Assembly (NCBI GenBank): GCA_002366795.1
Contig: DFBX01000076.1
Location: 1-64,000 of the forward strand
From: Rhodobacteraceae bacterium UBA3069
GTDB lineage: Bacteria > Pseudomonadota > Alphaproteobacteria > Rhodobacterales > Rhodobacteraceae
Direction: 5' to 3'
DNA: 64,000 nt
The notes under the pieces were generated by a model. The model ran no database searches and was not told the origin of the DNA. It worked only from the letters and a program-made list of their open reading frames with translations. Each line of letters opens with the position of its first letter. The first letter of the stretch is position 1. Shown piece by piece: positions 33,349-41,981 of the stretch. The translations under genes and the position numbers were made by a program.

Positions 33349-34619
33349 ATAATCCTATCGCTCAATCCGTCGCGAACCTTGCACCCACCGGCGGCCAGAA
33401 GTTCCGCCAGCGTGTGCTTCCTCTTATCATCCTGGCCATCATCGTGGTGGCTATCCCCTTCTTTGGCCCGTCGCGAACCGTCTATGCGCTGCTCAGCGTG
33501 ATGGGGATCAATATCGTCTTCGCCCTCAGCTATAACATGCTGCTTGGGCGGGGCGGGCTTCTGTCCTTTGGTCATGCGGTGTATTTCGGGCTTGGCGGCT
33601 ATGCCGCCATGCACGCAATGCGCGCCATCGAATATGCCGATGGCGGGTTCTGGGCGGGCTTTCCCGTCTTCGGCCTGCCGATCATCGGCTTTGCCGGGGG
33701 CGCATTGGCCGGGGCCATTATCGGCTGGCCGTCCTGCCGCCGTGCCGGCACACCCTTTGCCATGATCTCGCTTGGCGTGGCCGAACTGATCGCGGCCGCG
33801 GGCTTCATGTTCAACTCGATCTTCGGCGGCGAGGAAGGCATTTCCGGCGACCGCATGAACGGGCCGGAACTGTTCGGCCTGTCCATGGGGCCGGTCAGTG
33901 ATGTCTATTGGTTCATAGCCTTCTGGCTGGTGGTCGGTGTCGGGGGCATGTACGCCTTTACCCGCACCCCGCTTGGCAAGATGTCCGAAGCGACCCGCGA
34001 TAACCCCGAACGGGTGGAATTCGTGGGCTATGACCCGCAGCGCGTGCGCTACCTGGTGTTCATCTTCGCCGGTGCCTTTGCAGGCATGGCGGGCGGCATG
34101 GCCGCGGTCTATTTCGAAATCTTCACGCCCGAAGCCGTCTCGCTTCTGCCGTCGGGTTTCGTGTTGTTGATGGCTTATATCGGCGGGATCGCCTATTTCG
34201 CCGGTCCGGTAATCGGGGCGATCGTGCTGACCTATATGCAGTCGATGCTGTCGGACTTCACCGAAGCGTGGCTGCTGTACCTGGGCCTGCTGTTCATGCT
34301 GATCGTGATGTACGCGCCGCGTGGCCTTGCCGGGATCATCTTCGGTGTGACGGGCAGCTTCTCGAACGGCACGTTCAGCGAAATGATCGGCAAGTGGCTG
34401 CAACAATTGGCGGGTGCGTTTCTGGCCTTCCTTGGGCTGATCGTTCTGATTGAGGTGTCGGTCAACTGGTCCAATGGTTTCGGCGAGGTGTTCGAACCTT
34501 TCGGCCTGCACCTGACCTTTGCCAATCCGCTGACATGGGTGTTGATCGTGGTGCCACTGGCACTGGGCATCTTAATCCTGCGTCGTGCCAATCGTGAAAC
34601 CGAGGAGGTCCTCGCATGA
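33345..34619 (+). CDS. Liv-type ABC transporter, permease (LivM-like) with C-terminal extension
   Basis: This 424-residue permease starts at GTG overlapping the previous stop. The LivM core (LSYNMLLGRGGLLSFGHAVYFGLGGYAAMH; AFAGMAGGMAAVYFEIFTPEAV) ends at the usual YAPRGLAG near residue 325. About 100 further residues follow, with two predicted helices (LAGAFLAFLGLIVLIEVSV and PLTWVLIVVPLALGILIL). This tail is longer than in typical LivM (about 320-420) and may add two membrane passes. Confidence 0.9.
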   Translation: MNNPIAQSVANLAPTGGQKFRQRVLPLIILAIIVVAIPFFGPSRTVYALLSVMGINIVFALSYNMLLGRGGLLSFGHAVYFGLGGYAAMHAMRAIEYADGGFWAGFPVFGLPIIGFAGGALAGAIIGWPSCRRAGTPFAMISLGVAELIAAAGFMFNSIFGGEEGISGDRMNGPELFGLSMGPVSDVYWFIAFWLVVGVGGMYAFTRTPLGKMSEATRDNPERVEFVGYDPQRVRYLVFIFAGAFAGMAGGMAAVYFEIFTPEAVSLLPSGFVLLMAYIGGIAYFAGPVIGAIVLTYMQSMLSDFTEAWLLYLGLLFMLIVMYAPRGLAGIIFGVTGSFSNGTFSEMIGKWLQQLAGAFLAFLGLIVLIEVSVNWSNGFGEVFEPFGLHLTFANPLTWVLIVVPLALGILILRRANRETEEVLA

Positions 34620-35392
34620 CCACGCCAGCACTTTCCATCCATGGGCTGAAGAAGAACTTCGGCCCGGCCGAGATCATCCGCGGCGTGGACCTGGACATTG
34701 CGCCAGGTGAACGCCACGCGATCATCGGCCCCAACGGCGCGGGCAAGTCCACGCTGTTCAACCTGATCTCGGGCGGGTATCACCCTACGTCCGGCAGCGT
34801 AAAGCTGAACGGGCAAGAGATCGGCGGTGTGAAACCCTATGCGATCAACCGCATGGGCCTGTCGCGTTCGTTTCAGGTGTCCAATATCTTTTCCAACATG
34901 ACCGTGCGCGAAAACGTGCGCTGCGGCGTGCTATATTCCATGGGCTATGGCTACAGTTTCTGGCGCAACGTCGGGAACCTGAAGGAAGTTCAGGAAAAGA
35001 CGGCCGAAATCTTGAACAGTGTCGGCCTTCTGGACAAGGCAAGCCTGCCAGCGGCGCTGTTGCCCTATGCCGACCAGCGTACGCTGGAAATCGCGATCAC
35101 CATCGCGGGCGGGGCGGATGTGATCTTGCTGGACGAGCCGACCGCAGGCATGTCGCATTCTGAAACCGAACGCGCCGTGGCCCTGATCAAGAGGGCGACA
35201 GAGGGCAAGACTCTGATCATCGTCGAACATGATATGGGTGTGGTGTTCGGCATGGCCGACCGGATATCGGTGCTGGTTTACGGCGAGATCATCGCCACCG
35301 GTAAACCGGAGGAGATCAGGGGCGACCCCCGTGTTCGCGAAGCCTATCTGGGCGACGAGGCCGACGAGCATGCCGAAGGAGGTGCAGCATGA
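34616..35392 (+). CDS. Liv-type ABC transporter, ATP-binding protein (LivG-like)
   Basis: The 258-residue ATPase has Walker A GPNGAGKSTLFNLISG (about 39-54) and Walker B VILLDEPTAGMSHSE, with H-loop VEHDMGVVFGMAD typical of LivG. The signature segment is degenerate (LPYADQRTLEIAITIAG), as is usual in LivG. It overlaps livM by 4 bases after GAGGAGG. Together with the next ATPase it forms a heterodimeric motor. Confidence 0.92.
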   Translation: MTTPALSIHGLKKNFGPAEIIRGVDLDIAPGERHAIIGPNGAGKSTLFNLISGGYHPTSGSVKLNGQEIGGVKPYAINRMGLSRSFQVSNIFSNMTVRENVRCGVLYSMGYGYSFWRNVGNLKEVQEKTAEILNSVGLLDKASLPAALLPYADQRTLEIAITIAGGADVILLDEPTAGMSHSETERAVALIKRATEGKTLIIVEHDMGVVFGMADRISVLVYGEIIATGKPEEIRGDPRVREAYLGDEADEHAEGGAA

Positions 35393-36108
35393 GCAATGCA
35401 GCAACACAGCCGATGCTGTCGGTCAAGGACCTGAACGCCTTTTACGGCAAGTCCCACGTCCTGCGCGGCGTGAATATGGAGATTATGCCGGGCGAGGTGA
35501 TTGCGCTTTTGGGCCGCAACGGGGTGGGCCGTTCCACCGCCGCCAAGGCCATTATGGGCGAGGTCGCGCCGCGCGGCGAGATCACCTTCAAGGGGGAGGC
35601 GATTTCGGGGTTGGAGAGCCACCAGATCGCGCGGATGGGGCTGGGCTATGTGCCGGAAAGCCGGGATATCTTTCCCGGCATGACGGTGCGCCAGAACCTG
35701 ATCCTTGGCATCAAGGACATGAAGAACCCAGGCAAATACTCGGTCGATCAGATGCTCGACATGTTCCCCAACCTGCGCGCGCGGGCGGACAACCTTGCCG
35801 GTGTTCTGTCGGGCGGTGAAAAGCAGATGCTGACCATGTGCCGGACCCTGATGGGCGATCCTGAACTGATCATCATCGACGAGCCGACCGAGGGGCTGGC
35901 CCCCAAGATCGTGCAACAGATCGGCGACATGATCGCCGAGATCGCCAAGACGGGCGTGGCCATCCTGTTGGTCGAACAGAAACTGTCCATTGCCCTGCGC
36001 ATCGCCGACCGCGTTTACGTTATGGGCCATGGCGAGATCGTGTATGAAGGTACGCCCGAGGAGTTCAAGACCCGCGACGACGTGCGGGCGGAGTGGCTGG
36101 AAGTGTGA
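35389..36108 (+). CDS. Liv-type ABC transporter, ATP-binding protein (LivF-like), Walker A Arg48
   Basis: The 239-residue ATPase has signature LSGGEKQMLTMCRTLM and Walker B LIIIDEPTEGLAP. Walker A reads GRNGVGRST (42-50), with Arg48 at the position of the near-invariant lysine. The base sequence gives CGT at that codon. The partner LivG keeps its lysine, so the pair may have one full and one altered ATP site. GGAGGTGCAGC lies before the ATG and overlaps livG by 4 bases. It is the last gene of the importer operon. Confidence 0.9.
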   Translation: MSNAATQPMLSVKDLNAFYGKSHVLRGVNMEIMPGEVIALLGRNGVGRSTAAKAIMGEVAPRGEITFKGEAISGLESHQIARMGLGYVPESRDIFPGMTVRQNLILGIKDMKNPGKYSVDQMLDMFPNLRARADNLAGVLSGGEKQMLTMCRTLMGDPELIIIDEPTEGLAPKIVQQIGDMIAEIAKTGVAILLVEQKLSIALRIADRVYVMGHGEIVYEGTPEEFKTRDDVRAEWLEV

Positions 36109-36177
36109 TTTCCATCCCTTGCCCCCTTGAAAGGGGGCGGGTCCGAAAATCAGGGGCTTGCGCCCCGGGATGTGAGG

Positions 36178-36216
36178 AAACCGGCCCCGTGCAAGCGTGG
36201 GCCGGTTTTCTGTTTT
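36178..36216 (+). terminator. terminator of the Liv-type importer operon
   Basis: AAACCGGCCC (36178-36187) and GGGCCGGTTT (36199-36208) form a 10-bp stem with an 11-base loop, followed by TCTGTTTTGT. It lies 70 bases after the livF stop. Confidence 0.85.
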
Positions 36217-36228
36217 GTCAGGCTGGGA

Positions 36229-36262
36229 GCCTCGGGCGGAAGTATTTGGGGCAAAATGAAAG
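36229..36262 (+). repeat. dispersed intergenic repeat, copy A
   Basis: GCCTCGGGCGGAAGTATTT followed by GGGGCAAAATGAAAG. It matches copy B at 58559-58592 at nearly every position, with related shorter copies at 55105-55130 and 63209-63236. Confidence 0.75.
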
Positions 36263-36425
36263 CGGTGCCGTTTGTGCCTGCCGTTGCCGGCGGGATCGCG
36301 GCTTGCTCGGGTACGGTGTGGATGGCCCGCCTGCCCGAAGGCATAGCCGAGGGCCATGCCCAAAGCGCGAATGCTTTTCGCAGAAAAGCGGTGAGTGCGC
36401 GGGAGCGCTGCCGCCTGATATGAAG

Positions 36426-36453
36426 AAGCCCCCGCGATATGGCGGGGGCTTTG
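36426..36453. terminator. bidirectional terminator between convergent genes
   Basis: AGCCCCCGC-GATATG-GCGGGGGCT forms a strong stem, followed by TTTGGTTGG on the plus strand and TTCTTC on the minus strand. It lies 20 bases beyond the ligase stop (36472, minus strand). Confidence 0.8.
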
Positions 36454-36471
36454 GTTGGTTCAGGGGTGCGA

Positions 36472-38118
36472 TCAGGCGGTTTCGCGCAGTTCCGGGTGGA
36501 CGTAGTCGCCCAGTTCCTTGCGCAGGTTCAGTTTCGAAACCTTGCCTGTTGCCGTCATGGGTAGCACATCCAGCCAGACCACGTCATCGGGCAACTGCCA
36601 TTTGGCGAAATGCTCGGTCAGATGTTCGCGGATTTCGGCGATCGAGGGTTTCTCTGCCCCCGGCGCCAGCACGGCCACGAGGATTGGGCGCTCGTCCCAT
36701 CTGGGGTGCGGCACCCCAATGGCGGCGCAGTTGGCGATGGCCGGGTGAGCCATGGCGGCGTTTTCCAGGTCGATGGACGAAATCCACTCGCCGCCCGATT
36801 TGATCAGGTCTTTCGCCCGGTCCTGAATGGTCAGGAACCCGTTTTTATCGATCGAGGCGACGTCACCGGTGCCGAACCAGCCTTCAGCGTCCAGTGCCTT
36901 GGCCGTTGCTTCCTCGTTTTCGAAGTAGCCGGAGACCACGGTGTTGCCGCGTACGAACAGCTCGCCCACGGCCTTGCCGTCATGGGGCATGCGGTTGCCG
37001 TCCTCGTCCACGATTTTAAGATCCACGCCAAAGACGCGGCGGCCTTGCTTGGATTTGTAGTCGATGCGGGTTTCCATGTCCCAATCGTCCATATGGGCGG
37101 GCAGCATGCCATGGGTGCCGACGGGGCTCATTTCCGTCATGCCCCATGCGTGGCCAACGCTGACATCCATCTTTTCGAACTTTTCGATCATCGAGCGGGG
37201 TGCGGCCGATCCGCCGATCACGACATCCTCGAAACCGTTCGGCTTGCGGCCCTGGGCGCTGATTTCGGCCAGCAGGCCCATCCAGATGGTCGGCACGCCC
37301 CATGCGGAATAGACGCCCTCCTGATCCATCAGTTTGAACAGCGAGGGGCCGTCCATGGCTGGGCCGGGCATCACCAGCGTAAGGCCCGCCAGCGGGCCGG
37401 CATAGGGCAGGCCCCATGCGTTGACGTGGAACAGCGGGACCACGGGCAGCACCTTGTTGCCTTCCTTGAAGGTGCCCGCCAGCGACACGGCGATCATCAT
37501 CGCGTGCAGTACGTTGGAGCGGTGCGAATAGAGCGCCCCCTTGGGGTTGCCCGTCGTGCCGGAGGTATAGCAAAGCCCCGCCGCGGTGTTCTCGTCGAAC
37601 TCGGACCAGGTGATTTCCTCGGGCTCGCCGTGTAGCAGTTCCTCGTAGCATAGCGCGCCGGGCAGCGAGGTGTCGGGCATATGCGCGCGGTCGGTCATGA
37701 CCACGTAAATCATGTCCTCGGGGAAATGATCTTTCAGCGCCTCAAGGATCGGCACGAATGTCGTGTCCACGAAAATCATCCGGTCCTTGGCGTGGTTGAC
37801 GATATAGATCATCTGTTCCGCCGACAGGCGCGGGTTGATCGTGTGGCACACGGCGCCGATGCCGGAAATCGCGTAATACAGCTCGAAATGGCGGTAGCCG
37901 TTCCAAGCCAGCGTGGCGATCCGGTCGCCCAGTTTCACGCCGTGGCGTTGCAGCCCGTGGGCCAGTTGCGCCACCCGCTTGCGGGTCTCGCCATAGGTTT
38001 GGCGATGGATATCCCCCTCTGTCCGGGCCGAGACGATCTCGGCCGTGGGGAATGCCTCGGCGGCGTAATCAAGAATGTCAGAAATCTGCAGCGAGCGCTG
38101 CATCATCATGCCTTGCAT
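36472..38118 (-). CDS. fatty-acid/medium-chain acyl-CoA ligase, AMP-forming
   Basis: The 548-residue ANL-superfamily enzyme activates a carboxylic acid with ATP and CoA. The AMP-binding motif LCYTSGTTGNPKGALYSHRS (about 186-205), HAWGMTEMSP (A5), GWFGTGDVASIDKNGFLTIQDRAKDLIKSGGEWISS (A7-A8), and the A10 lysine segment TATGKVSKLNLRKEL are all present. GGAGGAAACC precedes the ATG. It is monocistronic. Context suggests it feeds one of the two beta-oxidation clusters, but the chain specificity cannot be read. Confidence 0.9.
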   Translation of the reverse strand: MQGMMMQRSLQISDILDYAAEAFPTAEIVSARTEGDIHRQTYGETRKRVAQLAHGLQRHGVKLGDRIATLAWNGYRHFELYYAISGIGAVCHTINPRLSAEQMIYIVNHAKDRMIFVDTTFVPILEALKDHFPEDMIYVVMTDRAHMPDTSLPGALCYEELLHGEPEEITWSEFDENTAAGLCYTSGTTGNPKGALYSHRSNVLHAMMIAVSLAGTFKEGNKVLPVVPLFHVNAWGLPYAGPLAGLTLVMPGPAMDGPSLFKLMDQEGVYSAWGVPTIWMGLLAEISAQGRKPNGFEDVVIGGSAAPRSMIEKFEKMDVSVGHAWGMTEMSPVGTHGMLPAHMDDWDMETRIDYKSKQGRRVFGVDLKIVDEDGNRMPHDGKAVGELFVRGNTVVSGYFENEEATAKALDAEGWFGTGDVASIDKNGFLTIQDRAKDLIKSGGEWISSIDLENAAMAHPAIANCAAIGVPHPRWDERPILVAVLAPGAEKPSIAEIREHLTEHFAKWQLPDDVVWLDVLPMTATGKVSKLNLRKELGDYVHPELRETA

Positions 38119-38358
38119 GGTTTCCTCCCGTAGACAATGTGGTCGTGGGAAAAGCTAGTCTGTTCAGCGGATTTTCAAAAGGCGATTTATTGGCCGAAAC
38201 GGATTTGTGACGCAGGGTTCTATCGCCTTGCGGAAAAACGCAGCGAAATACGGAATAAAGGGTGCATTCGGTCTGGCATGGTTTGGCGGCTTGGTTAGAC
38301 TGCGTTTCAAAGGTGTTCTGCCATACAGCAGGCCCTGCCGACCTGGAGGAGACATAAC

Positions 38359-39330
38359 ATGAAAGCCATCATTTGCAACGATTTCGCCCCGCTGGATCGG
38401 CTGGCCTATGACGAGGTGGCCGAACCTGTCGCCAAGGGGGCCGAGGTCGTGATCCGGTCCGAGGCGATGGGGGTCAATTTCCCCGATGGGCTTTTGGTGC
38501 AGGGTTTGTATCAGTCGCGCCCCGACCGGCCCTTTACCCCCGGTATGGAAGTCGCAGGCCTGGTCGAAGCCGTGGGGCCGGACGCAAAACGTCTGAAGGT
38601 CGGTGACCGGGTTGCCGCGATCTGCACGCTTGGCGGATACGCCGAAAAGGTCGCCGTGGACGAGGCGCGCGTGTTCCCCATGCCCGACAACATGGATTAC
38701 GCCGAGGCGACCGCGCTGTTGGTGGCCTACGGCACCTCGCATCACGCGCTGAAGCAGCGCGCGAATTTGCAGCCGGGCGAGGTTCTGGTGGTGTTTGGCG
38801 CGGCGGGGGCCACGGGCATTGCCGCGGTTCAGATCGGCAAGATCATGGGTGCGCGGGTGATCGCCGTGGCATCCAGCGACGAGAAACGCCAGCTGGCCAA
38901 GGATGCCGGCGCGGACGAGGCGATCGGCTATGACAACCTGAAGGATGACATCAAGGCGCTGACCGGCGGCAAGGGTGCGGACGTGGTCTATGACGTGGTG
39001 GGGGGCGATGCCTTCAATGCGGCCACACGGTTCATGGCGCGCAATGGTCGGCTGTTGGTGATCGGTTTCGCAGGTGGCGAGATTCCGGAATTTCCGGTCA
39101 ACTTGGCATTGGTCAAGGAATATGCCGTGGTCGGTGTGTTCTGGGGCAATTTCACCCGCTTTCAACCCGCTGACTACGCCGAGAACATGCGCGAGCTTTT
39201 CGGCTGGTATGAAAAGGGCAAGATCAAGCCGCTGATCGAGGGGCGCTATCCCTTGTCGACCGCCGCCGATGTTCTGACCCGCGTGCTGAACCGTGGCGCG
39301 ACCGGCAAGATCGCCCTGATCCCCGGCTAA
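38359..39330 (+). CDS. NADPH:quinone reductase-type oxidoreductase
   Basis: The 323-residue zinc-free medium-chain dehydrogenase/reductase has GMEVAGLVEAVGPDAKRLKVGDRV (about 55-78), VVFGAAGATGIAAVQIGKIMGARVIAVASSDEK (nucleotide fold, about 145-177) and DVVGGDAF. It resembles the acyl-CoA-linked quinone-reductase group that also includes crotonyl-CoA-reductase-like proteins. GGAGGAGACATAAC precedes the ATG. It is divergent from the ligase gene across 240 bases without clear sites and converges on the IclR gene with a 21-base gap. Confidence 0.87.
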   Translation: MKAIICNDFAPLDRLAYDEVAEPVAKGAEVVIRSEAMGVNFPDGLLVQGLYQSRPDRPFTPGMEVAGLVEAVGPDAKRLKVGDRVAAICTLGGYAEKVAVDEARVFPMPDNMDYAEATALLVAYGTSHHALKQRANLQPGEVLVVFGAAGATGIAAVQIGKIMGARVIAVASSDEKRQLAKDAGADEAIGYDNLKDDIKALTGGKGADVVYDVVGGDAFNAATRFMARNGRLLVIGFAGGEIPEFPVNLALVKEYAVVGVFWGNFTRFQPADYAENMRELFGWYEKGKIKPLIEGRYPLSTAADVLTRVLNRGATGKIALIPG

Positions 39331-39351
39331 AGGAAACAGGCCGCGACGGGA

Positions 39352-40176
39352 TCAATACCCGTTGCGGCTGACCATGTTGACCAGTTGCACCAACTTAGGG
39401 CCAAGCTCTTCTTCCAGCCGTTCGGGCGGCAGGATGTAGGCGGGGCCGCCAAGGTTGAACGCCAGCATCGGCGCATCGCCTTGCGGCGCGCGGTAGGGCA
39501 CCGATACGGCATGCACGTCGGTCTGCCATTTTCCGATCGAGGAATAGAAACCCTTGGTGCGGATCTGTTCGGCGGCGTCGGCGATCTCGTCCTCAAGGCG
39601 GGTGTAATCGTCAGGATAGCGTTCGCGGATGCGTTCCATGATCTGCTCGCGCTCAGCTTCGGTGCAGCCCACGATATAGGCGCGGCCCATGGCCGAGCGG
39701 GCCAGCGAAATGCGCGAGCCGACGTTCAGCTGCAGGGAAATCATACCCTTGGAGGCCCGCGCGCAGGCGATATAGGTCATGGTCATGTCATCGCGCCCGC
39801 CAAGCGCCACTAGCACCCCGTCGCCGCATTCATCGGCCAGCTGCTGCATATAGACCTGCGCGGTTTCCCGCACTTTCATCCCGCCAAGACAGGCGTATCC
39901 CAGTCCCAGAACCGGAATGCCCATGCGGTAGCGGCCGGTGCCTTCGTCATAGACCAGATAGCCCAGTTTCAGCAGCGTGTAGGTCAGGCGCGACACGGTG
40001 GAATTGGGCAGGCCGGTGCGTTCGGCCAGTTCGCGGTTGCCTAGCCCCGCCTTGTCGTTCGGTGTGAAGGCCCGAAGGATGTCCAACCCGCGATGCAGGG
40101 CGGTGACAAACTGACGGTCGCCGTTGGCTTCGGCCTCGACGGCCTCGCTTGCGGAATCTGATGCGCGTTTTCTCAC
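39352..40176 (-). CDS. IclR family transcriptional regulator
   Basis: The 274-residue regulator has an N-terminal winged helix (LHRGLDILRAFTPNDKAGLGNRELAERTGLPNSTVSRLTYTLLKLGYLVYDEGTGRYRMG, about 28-87) and a C-terminal IclR effector domain (RISLARSAMGRAYIVG; DVHAVSVPYRAPQGDAPMLAFNLGGPA). It starts at GTG (40176). IclR proteins usually respond to carboxylic acids or aromatic acids; it may control the neighbouring ligase or oxidoreductase genes. No operator is evident. Confidence 0.9.
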   Translation of the reverse strand: MRKRASDSASEAVEAEANGDRQFVTALHRGLDILRAFTPNDKAGLGNRELAERTGLPNSTVSRLTYTLLKLGYLVYDEGTGRYRMGIPVLGLGYACLGGMKVRETAQVYMQQLADECGDGVLVALGGRDDMTMTYIACARASKGMISLQLNVGSRISLARSAMGRAYIVGCTEAEREQIMERIRERYPDDYTRLEDEIADAAEQIRTKGFYSSIGKWQTDVHAVSVPYRAPQGDAPMLAFNLGGPAYILPPERLEEELGPKLVQLVNMVSRNGY

Positions 40177-40286
40177 TTCGGTTTTCCTGACCCGTTTCTA
40201 TTCACGTCGGTTGGGGAACGCGGAATTGCGTGCTGGTAAACGAACAAAGGCTTTGCGGTCAAGTGACGCAACGTCGCGATACTTCA

Positions 40287-41975
40287 TCACACGGCCTCCT
40301 GTGTGTTCTGGGACGCAGCAGCATCCCGTTCCGTCAATTCGCGCCAAAGCACCTTGCCCGCACCGCTTTTCGGCAGCGCATCGGTAAAGACAACAGATTT
40401 GGGGCATTTGTAGGCGGCCATTTCGGACCGGCACCATTGTATAACATCATTTTCCGTCAGTCGGGATTTCGCGGCGGGGGTGGGGACGACATAGGCCTTG
40501 ACCGTTTCACCCCGACGTGGGTCTTGCGCCCCGATGATGCAGACCTCGGCAATATCGGGGTTGTGGTGCATCAGCGCCTCGACCTCGGCGGGCCAGACCT
40601 TGAAACCGCTGGCGTTGATCATCCGCTTCACGCGGTCGACCATGAAGAAATACCCCTCGGCGTCGTAATATCCCAGGTCGCCGGTGCGAAAGAATGTCTT
40701 TCCGTCATGTTCGAAAAACACCTTGGCGGTTTCCTCGGGGCGGTTCCAATACCCTTTGAAGACCTGACGCGCGTGGGTGACGATCTCTCCCACCTCGCCG
40801 GGGCCCATTTCAACGCCGGTTTCCACATCCATCACGCGGCTGTCCACATCGAACATGGGGATGCCAAGGCATTGCCGCTTGGGCGCTTGCACCGGATTGG
40901 TGTGGGTGGCGGCAATGGTTTCGGACATGCCGTAGCCTTCGATATAGTCCAGACCTGTGATGTCTTTCAGCCGTTTCGCAATGGCCTCTGGCATGGCCGC
41001 ACCGCCACCGCCGATGGCGTTCAGGCTGCCTAGGTCATAGCTGTCCACATCCGGGTCATTCACCAGATCAATCGCCATGGTCGTAATCGACCGCCATCGG
41101 GTCACGCGGTGCCGTTTGATCAGTTCCGCCGCCGTTGCGCGATTCCAGCGCGACATCAGCACGATGGTTCCGCCGCTGGCAATCGGCCCATTCATCGAGT
41201 TTTGCATCCCCGTCACATGGAACAGCGGCAGGGTCGCAAGGCTAATGTCGTTCTCGTCCATCGGGTTCCATTGCAGGCCGCCCTTGTTGGTCACCTGCAC
41301 TGTGTAATGGGTATGCATACAGCCCTTGGGCTGGCCGGTCGTGCCTGACGAATAAGGGATCACGCACAGGTCATCCGGCCCCGCCGTATGCGGCGTGGGG
41401 GCGTAACCCGCCGCCATTGCATCGGCCCAGCGGGTGACGCCGCGGCCGGTCGCGTCCGCTGGGTCCAACTGGTCCAGCGGGGCTGGCAGTGGAATATCGC
41501 AATCGGGGTCGGCCAGATCGCCACAGGTTGCCGCCAGAACGGATTTCAGCGCACCCTCTTCGATCAGTGGGATTAGGGAGGGCAGCAGGTCTTGCCCTGC
41601 CAGCACCACATTCGCGCCTGTGTCGGCCACGTAGTGTTCCAGTTCGGCGTGGCGGGACATGGGGTTCACGGGGATCACCACCGCATCTGATCGCAGAATG
41701 GCGTAATAGCCGACCACGAATTGCGGCGCGTTTTGCATATACAGCAGCACGCGGTCGCCCTTGGCTACGCCTTGCGCTTGCAGCCATCCGGCCAGCTTGT
41801 CGACCATATCGCCCAGTTCGGCATAGGTGATCGTGCGCCCGTGATAGATCAGCGCGGGGCGTTCGGGGTAGCGCGCAACGCTGTCCGCAAGGTTCTGCCA
41901 GACAGATTGCGCGGGCACGTCCAGTTCCTTGGAAACATTGGCGGGCCAGACGCCCATGTGACGGTCGAATGTCAT
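40287..41975 (-). CDS. long-chain acyl-CoA ligase, AMP-forming
   Basis: This 562-residue ANL ligase has the P-loop-like CVIPYSSGTTGQPKGCMHTHYT (about 203-224), EGYGMSETIAATHTNPV, TFFRTGDLGYYDAEGYFFMVDRVKRMINASGFKVWPAEVE (hinge and A8, about 428-467) and the terminal LPKSGAGKVLWREL with its lysine. It is a paralogue of, not a duplicate of, the gene at 36472-38118. It follows the SDR gene by 6 bases in the same direction, so both are probably one transcript. Confidence 0.9.
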   Translation of the reverse strand: MTFDRHMGVWPANVSKELDVPAQSVWQNLADSVARYPERPALIYHGRTITYAELGDMVDKLAGWLQAQGVAKGDRVLLYMQNAPQFVVGYYAILRSDAVVIPVNPMSRHAELEHYVADTGANVVLAGQDLLPSLIPLIEEGALKSVLAATCGDLADPDCDIPLPAPLDQLDPADATGRGVTRWADAMAAGYAPTPHTAGPDDLCVIPYSSGTTGQPKGCMHTHYTVQVTNKGGLQWNPMDENDISLATLPLFHVTGMQNSMNGPIASGGTIVLMSRWNRATAAELIKRHRVTRWRSITTMAIDLVNDPDVDSYDLGSLNAIGGGGAAMPEAIAKRLKDITGLDYIEGYGMSETIAATHTNPVQAPKRQCLGIPMFDVDSRVMDVETGVEMGPGEVGEIVTHARQVFKGYWNRPEETAKVFFEHDGKTFFRTGDLGYYDAEGYFFMVDRVKRMINASGFKVWPAEVEALMHHNPDIAEVCIIGAQDPRRGETVKAYVVPTPAAKSRLTENDVIQWCRSEMAAYKCPKSVVFTDALPKSGAGKVLWRELTERDAAASQNTQEAV

Positions 41976-41981
41976 TGTCGG

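Larger units (their letters stand above)
36109..36471. other. 363-base gene-free region between livF and the acyl-CoA ligase gene
   Basis: It holds a tight hairpin right after livF (GCCCCCTT-GA-AAGGGGGC, 36121-36138), the livF terminator (36178-36216), a copy of the dispersed repeat (36229-36262) and a terminator shared with the convergent ligase gene (36426-36452). Bases 36263-36420 show no convincing gene, RNA or repeat. Confidence 0.7.

Noticed and set aside
36127..36423. 98-codon open frame in the gap after livF
   Set aside because: It runs through the livF terminator hairpin and the dispersed repeat, has no good ribosome binding site and no recognisable domain.
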